DNA from: Sodiomyces alkalinus F11
Lineage: Eukaryota > Ascomycota > Sordariomycetes > Glomerellales > Plectosphaerellaceae
Direction of reading: 5' to 3'
Assembly (NCBI RefSeq): GCF_003711515.1
Contig: NW_021167079.1
Span: 4,961,158 to 5,025,157 of the forward strand
Length of the DNA stretch: 64,000 nucleotides
How positions within the stretch are numbered: position 1 is the first letter of the stretch; every line of letters begins with the position of its first letter. Both the position numbers and the translations under genes were made by a program. This document shows positions 22,414 to 35,095 of the stretch, in pieces. Under the pieces are notes generated by a model. It did not search any database. It was given only the letters and a program-made list of their open reading frames with translations, and was not told the DNA's origin.

Positions 22414-25400
22414 TTACGCAGCCTCGGCTTGCTCAGTGGCAGCCGCCGGCTTCTCCTCAAATTCCTTCAGCTTCTTTTCGCTGGCTTCGACCTTGTCCAG
22501 CGCAGCCTGCTTCTCGCTCTGGGCCGTGGCCAGGTTGGCCTGCGCTTCCTCGAACTTGGTCTGGAGCTCCTTGAGGTCGGTCTCGAGCTTCGTCTGCAGC
22601 TCCTTCAGGTCGGCCTCGGCCTTCTTGGTCTTCTCCGCCTCGGCAGTGAGGTCGGAAGCTTTGGTCTCGAGGGTTTCCTTTTCCTATACGAGCGGCGAGT
22701 TAGAGTCAGTCGAGCCGGCGATGAGAAGGGGGCGAGGGGATTTGAAATGATGGTCACGCCGAGGCGGGAGCGATGGGGTTCTTGCTTACCTTCTTCAGCG
22801 ACTCGAGCTCCTCGGCCGCCTTGGCTGCTTTGCTCTCGGCTGCCTCGAATTGCTCCTGGAGCGTGGAGACCTTGGCCTCGGCCTCCTCCTGAAGCTTCTT
22901 GAGGGAAGCCTGTTCCTCCTCGAGGCTCTTGATCTTAGCGGCGTCTTTGTCGTGCTCTTCCTGGAGAGCTTGAAGCTTCGAAGCCTGCTCGTCGGATGCC
23001 TTCTTCAGAGAGTCCTGTTCCTCCGTCGAAGCCTTGAGCTTGCTCTCAAGCTCAGCGACATCCTTGGTCGCCTTCTCCTTCTCGGAAGCGAGCTCTTCCT
23101 CTAGCTTCTTCTGGGCCTCCTCGAGATCAGCAAGAGCCTTCTTCTGTTCCTCGGCGGCAACAAGACCAGCCTGCGCCGTCTCAAGCTCCTTCTTCGCGGC
23201 CTCGAGTTCACTGTTGGCCGTGTTGAGCGTGGTCTTGATGTCCACGAGGTCCTTCTTCAGAGACTCCGTGTCCTTCTTAGCGGCCTCGACGTCGTTCTTA
23301 GTGGCCTCCAGTTCCGACTTGGTCGTTTCACCCTCCTTCTTAGCAGCCTCGATATCGGTCTTTGTCGCCTCAAGTTCGGACTTGGTTGTCTCGACCTCCT
23401 TCCTGGCCGTCTCGAGGTCCGTCTTAGTAGTCTCGACCTCCTTCTTGGTCGCCTCCAACTCGGTCTTGGCCGCCTCAGCCTCGGTCTGAGCGGTCTCGAC
23501 GTTGTTCTTTGCCGCCTCAAGCTCGGTCTGGGTGTCCTCGGCCGCCTTCTTGGCAGTCTCGAGTTCGGCCTTGCTGGTCTCGGCCTCCTGCTTCGCCGCC
23601 TCGACATCCTGCGTCAGAGACGCAATCTTGGCCTCGGCTTCCTTCTTCTGCTCGTCGGCAGAGGCGCCGTCGTTCTTAGCAGCCTCGAGCTCGGCCTTCA
23701 AGGTCTCAATCTCCTTCTTGGCGGTCTCCAGGCCGGCATTGGCTTCCTCAACCTCCTTCTTGGCAGCGTCGACCTCCGTCTTCACGGTATCAAGATCGGC
23801 CTTGGCAGCTTCGACGTCCTTCTTCACCGACTCGAGCTCGGCCTTGGTAGCCTCAGCCTCCTGCTTAGCAGATTCAACGTCCTTGGTCAAAGACTCGACC
23901 TTGGCCTCGGCCTCCTTCTTCTGTTCCTCGACAGCGACGGTAACCGACTTGGCCGACTCCAGGTCGTTCTTGGCAGTCTCGAGGTCGCCGGTCAGGGCAT
24001 CGCGAGCGGTCTCAAGAGCAGCGTACTTTTCCTGCCAGCTGGCGGCGTCCGTCTTAGCCGCGTCGAGGTCGGCGGTGAGGGTATCGACCTTCGCCTCGGT
24101 GGCCTTCTTCTCCTCCTCGGCTGTGGCAAGAGCCTTCTTGGCAGCTTCGAGGTCGGTGGACAGAGCCCCGCCAGAAGCCTCAAGACTGACATGCTTCTCT
24201 TGCCAGCTGGCGGCGTCCTGCTTGGCGGCTTCGAGGTCGGCGGTGAGGGTATCGAGCTTGGCCTCGGTGGCCTTCTTCTCCTCCTCGGAGGTGGCAATGG
24301 CCGCCTTCGCAGCTTCGAGGTCGGTGGACAGAGCATCGCGAGAAGCCTCGAGACTGGCATGCTTCTCTTGCCAGCTGGCGGCATCCTGCTTGGCAGCTTC
24401 GAGATCCTTGGAAAGGGTGTCCTGGGACGCCTCGAGAGCGGTGTGCTTCTCCTGCCAGGTGGCAGCTTCCTTCTTGGCAGCTTCCAACTCGCTGGAAGAG
24501 CTCTCCTTGAGGGTTTCGTTTGCCTTCTCGAGGTCGGCGGACTTGGCTTGCAGTTCAGCCAGGTCCTTCTGTAGCAGCGAGGTCTGTCCGGCCGCGTCCG
24601 ACTGAGCCTGCTGCAGGGCACTGTACTTCTCCTCCCACTCGGCCACGGTCTTCTTGGTGGACTCGAGCTCCGCCTCGGCGTCTGTCTTGTGCTTTTCATG
24701 GATCTCCTTGAGTGTATTGAGCTCCACCCGGAGCGTGTCGAGATCCTTCTTGGCCGTGGCCGCTTCGGCTTCGGCGTCGGTCTTCAACTTGTCATGGGAC
24801 TCTTGGAGGGTGGTCAGCTTGGCGGTGGCATCTGACAGATCCTGCTTGGCGGCAGCGAGCTGAGACTCGGAGTCGGACTTGAGAGTGTCGTGGTTCTGCT
24901 GGAGGGAGCCCAGCTGCTCTTGAGCGTCGGAGAGGTCCTTCTTCGCAGCTGAGAGCTCCGAGTCGGTATCGGCCTTGAGCTTGTCGAGCACTTGCTGTAG
25001 AGCACTGTACTTGGAGCTGACGGCCGCGAGCTCGGCCTCGGAGTCGGACTTGAGCTGCTGGTGCTCGCCCTCTAGAGTGGATAGTTGGCCTTGAAGGGTG
25101 GTGAGTGCCTCGTCCTTCTCGGCCAGTGACTTGTTGGCGGAGGCAGCGTCGGACTCGAGCTTGCTGAGGGTCTCTTGAAGGTTGCCCTGGCCCTGTTCGG
25201 CATCGGCTAGTCTGGTCTGCAACGAGGTAATCTCGTCCCGCAGGGAGGACTCGAGAGCAGCACGCTCCTCCTTGGCCTCGGCTAGTTCTTTGCTGGCAGC
25301 CGCCAGCTCATCAGCCACGGTGGACTTGTCTTGCCGGAGCTTCTCGAGCTGTTCACGGAGGGTGGTCAACTGCCTGTTTGCAGCCTCGAGCTCCTGAAGA

Positions 25401-25726
25401 CGGCCGGCGGTGGCCTCATCGTTGGCACGGAGCCGTGCTGCGGATTCATCCTTGCTTGTCCGGAGTTCGGACCGTAGCCGGGTGACCTCAGCCTGGTCCT
25501 CTTTCCTGGCCGTCGTCAACTTGGCATCAAGGTCGATGATCTTCTGGCGTAGGTCTTCGGCCTCCTCGGAGATTGTGTTGTACTCCTTCTCCTTCTTCGA
25601 AAGATCGCTCTCGAGAGCATCAATGGTTTCCTTTTGCTCGGTGAGCTGCCTCTCTAGCTCGGCCCTTTCGGTCTTGGGGTTGCCCTCACCGCCGCCGGGT
25701 TGGAAGACAGAAACGACGTTGCCCAT
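22414..25726 (-). CDS. Long coiled-coil protein with N-myristoylation motif
   Basis: Two exons (25726-22790 and 22683-22414, separated by a 106-nt intron) give 1068 residues. The ATG at 25726 is chosen because the protein then begins MGNVVSVF, a good N-myristoylation signal (Gly2, Ser6). Almost everything from residue 20 to the end is charged alpha-helix with heptad spacing, rich in Ala, Glu and Lys, and predicted coiled coil. A 56-residue unit (DLEAAKQDAASWQEKH..., ...KKATEAKLDTLTA) is repeated about three times near codons 420-600, followed by many shorter LEAAKKEVET-type units. No motor head, nucleotide-binding or enzymatic domain is seen. The likely form is a rod anchored by its lipidated end to a membrane, for example at plasma membrane, septum or an organelle. 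Family names involving myosin-tail similarity would reflect composition only. Confidence 0.82.
23990..24500 (-). repeat. 168-bp tandem coding repeats in the coiled-coil gene
   Basis: Three in-frame copies of a 168-nt unit encode 56-residue blocks marked by AASWQEKH and KKATEAK. The two closest copies are nearly identical at the DNA level, including the phrases at about 24190-24215 and 24360-24385. This points to recent unequal crossing-over. Boundaries are approximate. Confidence 0.7.
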
Positions 25727-28154
25727 AGTGACCTGAGCAAACGATATAATGTACAGCGGAGGAAAATGACGCCTGGAATACAAGCGGGCTGGTGGGAAGT
25801 TGAAAGGGGGTGGAAGGAAGGAGAGGAGGGGAGTAGCAGAGGAAGTGGGAGGAATGGGGGGCGTGGTGAAAAGGCGGTCGGTTTTTCCTGCAGGTATTTT
25901 TCTGGGCGTATTTTTCCTTTTTTTTTTCCTTTTTTTTTTTTTTTTTTTTGGCCTCCTTCCCGCTTTGCTCTATTTCACATGATGGGCCCATGGTCAAGGC
26001 GGGTTCACTCGGTGATAAAATGAGCGGTCGCCCATTTTGGCACAAGGTCATGGGCTAGCCCGCTAAACTGGCAGGGGACCGACCCTGTGAACCGACAGGG
26101 GAAGACAGGGACGGTGGACCCTGAAGAGCGACCCGCCCTGTTAGCGTCTCGCCGTCCACCAATGGCCGTTTTTTAGTGGAGGAACACCAGACGCTACTTT
26201 ATGGAAAAGTAGCCGACCACCTACTTTGTACTTCCATACCCGTCCAGCATCTTCAGTAACCGGAATGCCTTCGGCAAGCCAAATATTAATACCTGTCTGC
26301 ATATACCGACAATATAATTATTCATGGTGCGCGACGGCAATTGAGACGATACCGAGCGCTACAGCTACAGACTTGATTTACGACCTCTTAACCGAGTACT
26401 CCGTATCCGTATAAAGAACTCTCGGAGCTCCGATGTTACTCGCTGCGGTGCGGTGTGACCAAGAGGTTGGGTTGGGTGTCCTGAAGACTGGACAGGGAAT
26501 TGATACTACTTCGTTCGTATGTACTTCGTACGAACGCACACAACACACAACGAGAGCCCAACCTCGTGTCTCTTTTCCATTCACAATCCATCCCAACTTT
26601 AGTGTATAACAGCTCTTTACGACGCAGAATTGACCTACAAAAACGCCTTCGGCTATAAAATCCATCTCGAAGTCATCATATACGAACAGGATATGACGTG
26701 CATAAACCAGCATTGACCACAATGCCCGCAGTATGGAGTAATGTACGAGCTCATAGACGTCGCCTAACCAGTGGCCTTTGCAGTCTGGCGCCCAATTTCT
26801 ACGTTTGGGCCCGGGAAACCGTCTGGTCTGCTTAGAGGCCATGTCCATGCTCCTCTGTACATATGAAGTACGGCGTATCCGTGCTGATGCTGTGCTGTGC
26901 TGTGCTGTGCTATGCGAGTGGGCGGTTCGCAGATCTATGCATCTGGGTACGTAGTACATCCGAAATATGTACCTACCTTATTCGCATATGCACCTTTTTC
27001 TTCTGCCAGCGCACGCCTGCTGGGTGACAACTTGTCGTGGCACACACTGAGTGGACGATTCCCAGCCTCGCTGGGGACCTGAACTCCGGGGTAAGAATGG
27101 CATCGGAAGATCAACGGTGTTGTTTTTGTGATTGTTAGAGGGATTAAGGCCACGAAATGAAGATGGCCTGTCGTGTCTGTGACTGTATCTGTTATCTCGC
27201 GCGTCCGATGTGAATCTACTGGGCGGCTACGTCTGTGTATTATACATACGTTGTATTCACCACCACCCCAACAACCACAACTTCGTAGGTTATAATTCAT
27301 ACCGGGCTTCGTTGCTTCATAAATAAATGTAATTGACCTAGCAACTGGATAATACATGTACAACGCACTTTCGTATATTTCGTTATTTATTACTTCCTGC
27401 GAAGTAGTCATTGGTTACTAGAAATGGCGTACATAATTCTCGTCCCATCAGACAACCCCACTGCTTCATCTCCCGCTCTTGCGAGACGACACCACTGTGA
27501 TCGCCGAATCGCCATGACCCACACAGAATGCCTGCCTGCTCTCGGTGATTTGTGCAGTCTCCGGGTATCCATGTTGCCTCCAGTCATGCCGTTTTATTTG
27601 TCCGAGCATCATCTTGTCAACACCAACGAGTTCTCCCCGGCAACGGCCCGCATCCACGGTTGATCTCTCGCCCAAGTCAATAGGTAATTACTTCGTATGT
27701 ACGTGCTTTTGGCCATGTCCCTCAAGTTACTCTAGATCGAGCATCAGCCGCCAGGACGTATTAGAGAAACTTGCCGAGACATGCGTGATCGAACAAATTT
27801 GGCTCCGCGAGATATCTCCGATTCATATACGGTATAGAGTATTTCATTAGGCGATGCCCGGTATCATGTTTGTGTTTGACTTGAACGGACAGATGGGAAT
27901 TAACGTTGGGGTGCTGTCTCATTGGAGGAAAAAGGACCAATCAAATCACGCATTTCAGTGACTTTGTATCGAGGCGGTCAGTTTCGGTGAAGCTTCGCTG
28001 AAGAATTCTGCCGGACGTCCCACTAAAAAAATCCCCCCCCCTCTGCGACCGCCTACGAAATGTGCGAAGCAGATCCGCGGATTACCCTCGAATTTCACTT
28101 GATCACCGTCGCCACGCCCACCTCGTAGTTCGCTTTACAGCCAACTTCGACATC
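25727..28154. other. Gene-poor divergent spacer, 2.4 kb
   Basis: This spacer lies between the coiled-coil gene (-) and esf1 (+). It holds long T-runs at 25919-25949 (sense-strand leader of neither ORF), a four-copy tgtgc repeat at 26891-26910, and ACTCCGTA-type motifs near 26397. A C-run at 28033-28042 lies shortly before esf1. A 193-codon minus-strand frame at 26378-26959 has no recognisable features and is not called. The composition at 26.2-27.4 kb is more AT-rich than in neighbouring genes. Confidence 0.45.
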
Positions 28155-29963
28155 ATGGTAAAGTGGAACAAGATCACGGATCCTCGGTTCGCCAATTTCG
28201 AGACGGACCCTCGTTTCCGTCTTCCGTCGAAGCGCAAAGCCAAGACCACGATCGACAAGCGCTTCTCACGCCTGCTCAAGGACGACGAATTCACATCCGC
28301 CTCCAAGGTTGATCGGTACGGCCGCAAGATCAAGACCGACTCCAAAAAGAAAGCCCTCCAGCGGTTATACCAACAAGACGACGAGGACGATGACAAGAAG
28401 GACGAGGACGAAAAGCCGGCAAGTGACGCAGAGGAGGACCAGGCGGACATAAGCGAGATCGACGATGATGAAAAGGTCAAACGCGAGCTTGCGGAAGCGG
28501 ATGCCAGGTACGACCCAGCACGAGGCGGCGGGTTTTCGTCCTCCGACTCGGATTCATCTTCGGACGACGACGACGAAGATGAGGAAGAGGACGAGGAGGA
28601 CGGCGGTGCGGCAGTCGACGGCAAGGCCTCGATGCAGCGGTTACGCGACGAAGAGGCCCAGGTCGAAGCGGGCGAGGTCACGAACCGCATTGCCGTCGTC
28701 AACCTCGACTGGGACCACGTCAAGTCCCGCGACCTCATGGCGTTGTTCAGCAGTTTCCTCCCAGCCAACGGCGGCAGGATAGCAAAAATCGCCGTCTACC
28801 CCAGCGAATTCGGCAAGGAGCGGATGCAGCGGGAAGAACTCGAGGGCCCGCCCAAGGAGCTTTTCAGGTCCTCTCACAAGCGCCGCGGTTCCGACTCGGA
28901 CGACGAGGACGGCGCGGGGGACGGCGACAGCGATGACTCGAGCGATCCGGAAGCCGATGAGGAGATCAAAAAGTCCCTCATACAGGAAGGGGACGATAAG
29001 GACTTTGACGGCGACGCGTTGCGGGCGTACCAACTGGACCGCTTGCGATATTACTATGCGGTCATGACATTCTCCGACAAGGAAACCGCCAAAAAAATCT
29101 ACGAAGCAACAGACGGCACGGAATACCAGTCGTCGTCCAACTTTATGGATCTGAGATTCGTCCCGGACGACGTCACTTTCGACGACGAACCCCGCGACGA
29201 ATGCGACAAGGTGCCCGAGAACTACAAGCCCGTCGAATTCACCACGGATGCCCTCCAGCACTCCAAGGTCAAGTTGACGTGGGATCTCCACCCGGAAGAG
29301 TCAGCAAGGAAAGAAACAATCAAGCGAGCGTTCACGGGAAGCCGGAACGACATTGAAGAGAACGACCTTCGCGCATACTTGGCCAGCGATAGCGATGGCG
29401 AGGCGGACGATATCGAGGAAGAGGAGGGGCGGCAGGACGGCGGGGCAGGGGAGGAGAAGCCTTCCAAGAAGGAGCTGGCGCGGCGTAAGATGCGAGCTGC
29501 GCTGGGTCTGGGCGACGAAGAGGCGTCCAAACCGAACAAGCAAGGTCCCGTCGGCGAGATGCAAATCACCTTCACCCCCGCGCTGACGGAGGCGGAAGGG
29601 AAGAAGACTGAGGAAGAAGAGACGACGATTGAGAAGTACAAGCGCAAGGAGCGGGAGAGGAAAGAGCAGAAACGCGAAGCGGCCAGGGCACGGCGCGAGG
29701 GCCGCGACCCGACCACGGCGTCCAAGGAGGACGCCAAAGAAGACGCGGGAGAGGAAGAAGAAGAAGAAGAGGAGGAGGAGGAGGAGGAGGAGGAGGGAGA
29801 GGACCTCGGCTTCGACGACCCGTTCTTCACAGCCGAAGCGACGGAAACGAAAAAGACCAAGACGGCCATGCGGAAGGAAGAAAGGCTGGCCAAGCGCGCG
29901 GCGCGGGAGGCAGAAGAGGCGGAGAAGGCGGCGCAAAAGGCGGAGCTGCAGCTCCTCATGGCG

Positions 29964-29994
<31 letters not shown>

Positions 29995-30404
29995 GCACGG
30001 GCCAGCTCGACCACTTCGACATGAACGAGATCACGCGCGCGGAGAAGATGTCGCGGAAGAAGAAGAAGTTCCAGAAGAAGAAGGGCAAACACGACGACGA
30101 GCGCGGTGCCGGCCTCCAGACGGCGTTCAAGATGGATGTGGACGACGACCGGTTCAAGGCCGTGTTCAAGAGCCACGAGTACGCCATTGACCCGTCCAAC
30201 CCCAAGTTCAAGCCCACCGAGGGCATGCAGAAGCTGCTCGAGGAAGGCAGGAAGAAGCGGAGGGCGGATGACGGTGAGGAGGTTGTCAGGGACGTCAAGA
30301 AGTCGAAAAAGGAGTCTAAGGGGGGGAAGGAGAGTGGGGAGCTGAGTGGTTTGGTCGCGTCGGTGAAGCGGAAGGCGGCGGCTAAGCAGAAGAAGAAGAA
30401 GTAG
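28155..30404 (+). CDS. esf1: Pre-rRNA processing protein Esf1
   Basis: Single exon, 749 residues. The start at 28155 (MVKWNKITDPRF) is preferred over the open upstream extension because Esf1 proteins begin with an IxDPRFxxxxxDPRF segment, and KIDKRFSRL-like sequence (TTIDKRFSRLL) follows. The central NRIAVVNLDWDHVKSRDLM and AVMTFSDKETAKKIYEATDG regions are the conserved, RRM-like Esf1 core. The DDRFKAVFKSHEYAIDPSNP motif near the C-terminus is the NUC153-type signature. Between these are long acidic tracts, including a run of about 16 Glu (29755-29797), and Lys-rich nucleolar-type segments. In yeast Esf1 is an essential nucleolar factor for 18S rRNA production. The large minus-strand ORFs across it are shadows of the GC-rich repetitive coding sequence. 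Confidence 0.93.
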
Positions 30405-30803
30405 CATAGTCGTTGATACGAGGCTTAGGTGTTTTTATAATTTATTGTCCCGGTACTGAGGACCAAGTTAGGGCAGGATTGTGTTATCCTGGATGATAGA
30501 TTCACTCTACTTGATTTTCGGAGTTGCAAGGTATAAGTGCATGACGAGTCAATGTGCCCCTGAAGAGACGACCGGAAGATTATATTCGATGCCACCCTAG
30601 AAGATGGTACAGAAGAGGAAGATTATGCAAGCCAGCCAAATGAAACCCTGGTGATTCTGTGTGCTTCCCAGCAGATCCACGATCAAGTTTTGCCTCGTCC
30701 AACTGTGGTGTTCCACTCTCGGGAGAGCGCAGAGGCCGACAACCAACCCCTGAAAAGGCCATCTCAGTAATTAGGAGATAACCCGTTGGGGAAAGGCTCT
30801 CAT
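30405..30803. other. Convergent 3' spacer
   Basis: About 400 bp separates the converging esf1 and SNF2-RING genes. It should contain both 3' UTRs and polyadenylation sites, for example the ATAATTTATTG stretch at about 30435. No gene is seen. Confidence 0.5.
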
Positions 30804-33800
30804 TCATCCATGTCCCAGTGCCTTGTCAGATCCAGGGCCATCATCCACCCCCTTCTCAGGTTCCGGACCGCCACCACCCTTCCCCTTGGCCATTTCATCC
30901 CTAATCTCGTCCATGCATTCTTTCAGAATCTTGAAATAATTGTCCGGATACAGCCGATGCAAGATCGCCCACTCGGAGCGCTCGGACAGAACATGCCCAT
31001 CATCCTGGAGCACACGCGAAATCTCCTCCTCCTTGCTATCCTGCAGGTCTCGTATGCGCTCATCCACCGTCTTCCGCGCCAGGATACGGACGTAATGCGT
31101 TTCCTTGACCTGGCCGAGTCGGAACACCCGTCCAAAGGCCTGCTCTTCAGCCGCCTTATTCCACCAGACATCAACCATGATCACTCGGTTCGCGCACGTC
31201 AGGTTCAGAGCTTGACCGCCGCAGCGCATAGATGCGATCTAGAACCCGGCCATGTCCGTTAGAGAAAAGACCGTTCAACTACGTCTAGGGAAGGGGAAAT
31301 GAAAACATTTCTGTCTCTTTTGGGAACCGTAGGTAGTGGTAGTCAGATGGAACTCACCATATACTTTATCTCGGGTTTCTCCCAAAAGGCCTTGACAGCA
31401 GTGATCTTCTGGTGAGGCGTCACCTTGCCGTTAAGGTAGACGAATTCGATGCCTTCGAGCTGCAACATTTGTCCGATAATCTGGGACGTCATGATGAATT
31501 GGGTGAAAACTATCGCGAGATTGAGCGAGCTCGTCAGTAGGACTAGAATGCCGCATAACCTGTTCGAACACCCCGAATTCTCGCGCGGGTCCTTCCGACT
31601 TACTGATACCCTTATGTTCTGGATCCTCCTCCTGCCATCGCAAGACTGTGTCCTTGACGGCTGTAACCTTGGCTCCGGGAGCCGGCACGCCTTTTCCGCC
31701 ATATTCATCGGAATGGACGGCCTTGGTGAAGAACTCTCCTTCACACTCTCCAAAAGCCGGCTTGAATCCCAGAGAATCTTCGCCAGGTCGCCGAGCCACG
31801 CTGTTGTTACCTGGGTCCTCTTCCTGCTCCCTGACAGGCCTTCTCCGCTTCACGTTCCTTTTGGTCGAGTTCTTGTGGTTGGACTGGTTTTTCTTCGCTG
31901 CGATATTGGCTTCGATAACTTTTTCTTTCGAGGTATCAAGTGTCTCAAGCTCGACCCTTCCTTTCCAGTCCGCGTCGCAAGTCGGGCACTTCATCGCGCA
32001 AGGTCCACTCAGAGTGTGCTTGTCCATCTCGTCAGCGACGCACTCCGCACAGAAGATGTGCTTACACTAAAAGAGACACGTCAGAATTTCCCACCGTAAC
32101 ATGAGATGATGACTAGTCAAGAGAAGGCTCAGGGCTGTCAGAGGATACCTCTTTGGTGACCACAGGATTGCAGATAGGTCCATCAACCTTACATATCCCG
32201 CATGTCGTGTCCTCCAGCGTCTTCTCGTTGAAAGCCAGTTCGAGAAGTCCGGTCATCTTAAACGTGCTCCCAAATGGAGACCTGCCAAAAGGCCGGAGGT
32301 AAGGGCGGTCCGTGGCGATTCCTCGCCTCGGCTCGCCAGATTCCTCGAGAATGTGACGGTCAATCCAGTTGCCAATTTGAAGGTAGACGGGCTTCTTGCC
32401 CTCGACTTTGGATAGTTCGTCGATATACTGGCGAAGAAAGTCTGCCTCAATCCCCCGGCGGAAGAAACTCTCAAGCATGTAAGGGTGCGATACGGCTTGC
32501 CGCTGGCGGTGAAGCAACGCCACTTTTGCAAGGGCGCGATCCTCGAACCACAAGGAGGTTAAGCTAGTAGTGATAGCAAGAAAGATATAAGTGATCTTCG
32601 GTGGATATCGAGGCTCTGTCCTCTGTCCTTACTCGTAGATGATTCTCTCTTCGGCTGACAGCGTCACCCACTGGTCACCCGCATGCGACACGGGAAGACT
32701 GAGCATCTTCTGGCCCAGGAATAGGTCATCATGGGTCCTGTAATGGGTTCAATGTCAGCTCTCTGCTGGTCTTTATGTGGATAAAGATGTCCTCGAATAC
32801 CTCCGGTATGTGATTAGGTAGATGAGGGCGTCAATCTCTTCTTTTGCCTCGTTCTGCCAGACAAAGTATATGTGAGCAGCCTGAGTCAAGGAAGCTCAAC
32901 GTCTTCCTTTGCGGGTAGGAGCCCTACCGATTTGAGATACTTGGCCTCGAATCTCTCCTGCGTCTCTTCCTCCTCGTATCGTATGACTCTCAAGTAGGGA
33001 AACAGCTCTGTACAAAAAAAAAAAAAAAAAAATATTAGAAGCTGCCAACTTACTGCAGAGGCAAAGACACGTACCCATAGCACCGTTGATCAATGGCGTA
33101 CCGCTGAGGCCCCAAAAGTGTTTTGCTTGGAGATGCTCCGTTGCGAAGCAGGCTATACCAAGGTTAGCAACTTGAATAGGCACAAAAGTAATTGCTGTGG
33201 TGAGGAAGGGAAGGAAGTAAAGCGAATAACCGGGGGCTCTACATACTATGCGAGTCGTAGTTCTTGATCTGATGGACTTCGTCAAGAACGACCCGGTACC
33301 ATTTGACACGAAACAAGACACCAATGTGATGATCCAGCTCCGCTTCGTACGCAGGCTCGTTAACGATCACCTCGCCAGAGCCGTCGCCAACCTCGCGACT
33401 GTGTTTCTCCCTGATCTTCTGGCGGAGCTTTTGGGATGGATAGCTTCGTTGCAGCTCGGAGTACGTTGTAAGCCTAGAGCAGAAGTATTTCAGATTCAGC
33501 AAAACGCGAGGTGATAGAGTGGGAGCAAAGCAAGGGCATGTCTCTTACACCAGATGCATACCACCGAGTTGGTGCTCGCCGAGTTGGTTCTGGCTCCTCT
33601 TGTAGATGTACGGGTTCCCCGTGATATGCACATGGGCATGAATCTGCTCTACCCACTGGTTTAGAACCGTGGAGTTGGGCAGGACAATAAGCGTCGCTGC
33701 TTGGGAAGCCTCTATATCCTCCCTCGTGGGAGGGTTCCCGACAACGGCCGCCAGCGAGACGATTGTTTTGCCCATACCAGGCACGTCAGCGAGGATCCCA

Positions 33801-35095
33801 CCGTACGGCGGTATTATATGCGTCTCTCGTTTAACCATCCACGAAACGGCAACCAACTGCCACTTCTTAAGGAGAGCTTTCATGCCCGCCAGCCTATAAA
33901 GGCTTTCCCCATCTTTCTCGATGAAACTCACTTTGTTGAAGCCGAAGACGCCAATGGCTTCTTGGAGGTCGGCCCGTTGCGTTGCAGTGTGTCGGTTGCT
34001 TAAGCCGGTCGTAACGACTGACTTTGCAATCTCTTCGTGGCGTCGCTTTCTGGCCACTACGATCTCCTTGTCATTCGCCTGAATATGGCTCAGTCCCCCG
34101 TCAGCCTCTTCTTCGACAGCGCCAGCCGCGGCCCCCCCTGACCTATTTCGTCTTTTCTTGGGTTGAGGCAGGTCGATGTCCTGAGGCGACACATCAGGTC
34201 CTTTCGATGCCATTTCTTTTCGGACGTGCTCCTTGAATTCACGCCGTTCCTTCTCGTGTCGTTTGACTGCCTGTTCTCGCGCAGTCTTTCGTCGGGGTCT
34301 TGTCGATTTGCCTGTCGACTTGCCCGGCTTGGTCGTCCGCTTCTGCCTCGCCGATTCATCGAATGGCGGCTCACCAAAGCTGGGGGGGTCAAGGGAAGTA
34401 TCCTTCTGTTCATGGGAATTTCCATGCTCCTCACAATAGGGGCTGCCAAAGTCTGGTTTCATAGTCATCTGGTCTGGTGTCTCCACGGCTAAGTCTAATA
34501 CTTCGGCCGGAAAGTAGCCACGTATGGCAGCTAGTAGCTGTTGACGATCGTCTTGCACGAAGAGTTCGCGTGCCTCATCATTGGACTGGCCATCGTCTGC
34601 ATTCGGAAATTGCTCGTTAAAATTCTTGACATATTGCAATCCCGAAATCCCATTCAAGTATTCGGATAAGCCGAAAGGCTCCGTAGCGTTGGCACAGGTC
34701 TATCGCATACCGTTAGTTCATTTCTCCAAGTCCTGGCACGATGACGTTGCATTCTCAGAGAAACATCGTCAAGAACTAGGTGTACTCTGAATGGCGGGGC
34801 TTCATTTACTCACCTGAGGAGAGTGGGAGACTGCGCTCCCTGTAGATCCGTTGCCATCACAGTCCTCTACTGTAGGAACGACACCTGGAGAGGCGCTCTG
34901 TGCTGCAGCATCAGATGAGCGGACTGGCATCTCATGCTCTGGCTGCTCTGGCTGGTCGGGCACGCATCCAGCGTATACCTTCTCTGGTTCCACGGGTAGA
35001 TCTGGTAAAGTTGAACGCTCCGGGCTAGCTTCTTCCGCTTGAGGAAGATTGCCGGGCTGGTCCTCATATGAGGCCGGCATGTTCGGTGCACCCAT
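30804..35095 (-). CDS. SNF2-family ATPase with inserted RING finger (Rad5/Rad16/HLTF type)
   Basis: Eleven exons join to 1146 residues: 35095-34814, 34699-33549, 33473-33247, 33152-33075, 33007-32928, 32853-32801, 32737-32633, 32563-32149, 32066-31604, 31509-31358, 31238-30804. Every junction keeps frame and restores conserved sequence. The N-terminal 330 residues are disordered, with basic patches. The ATPase core has Walker A ADVPGMGKT (Lys405), DEVH box (542-545) and FWGLSGTPLING. A C3HC4 RING sits between the two helicase lobes: C780-C783, C798-x-H800, C803-C806, C824-C827. The second lobe holds FTQF, LNGKVTPHQK and the arginine-finger motif QAFGRVFRLGQ. Such proteins couple DNA translocation to ubiquitin ligation in DNA repair. 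The lobe I motifs deviate from the usual DEMGLGKT and DEAH. No HIRAN domain is obvious, so it is not clearly Rad5 itself. Confidence 0.87.

Noticed and set aside
23502..24605. 367-codon plus-strand ORF over the coiled-coil gene
   Set aside because: It is a Ser/Ala-rich mirror of Glu/Lys-rich heptad codons, with no features of its own.
26378..26959. 193-codon minus-strand ORF as a gene
   Set aside because: It lacks recognisable motifs, sits in an AT-rich repeat-containing spacer and has no partner exons.
29222..30407. Two large minus-strand ORFs (358 and 368 codons) over esf1
   Set aside because: They are low-complexity Ser/Leu/Pro-rich shadows of the Glu/Lys/Arg-rich esf1 coding sequence, which has clear homology motifs.
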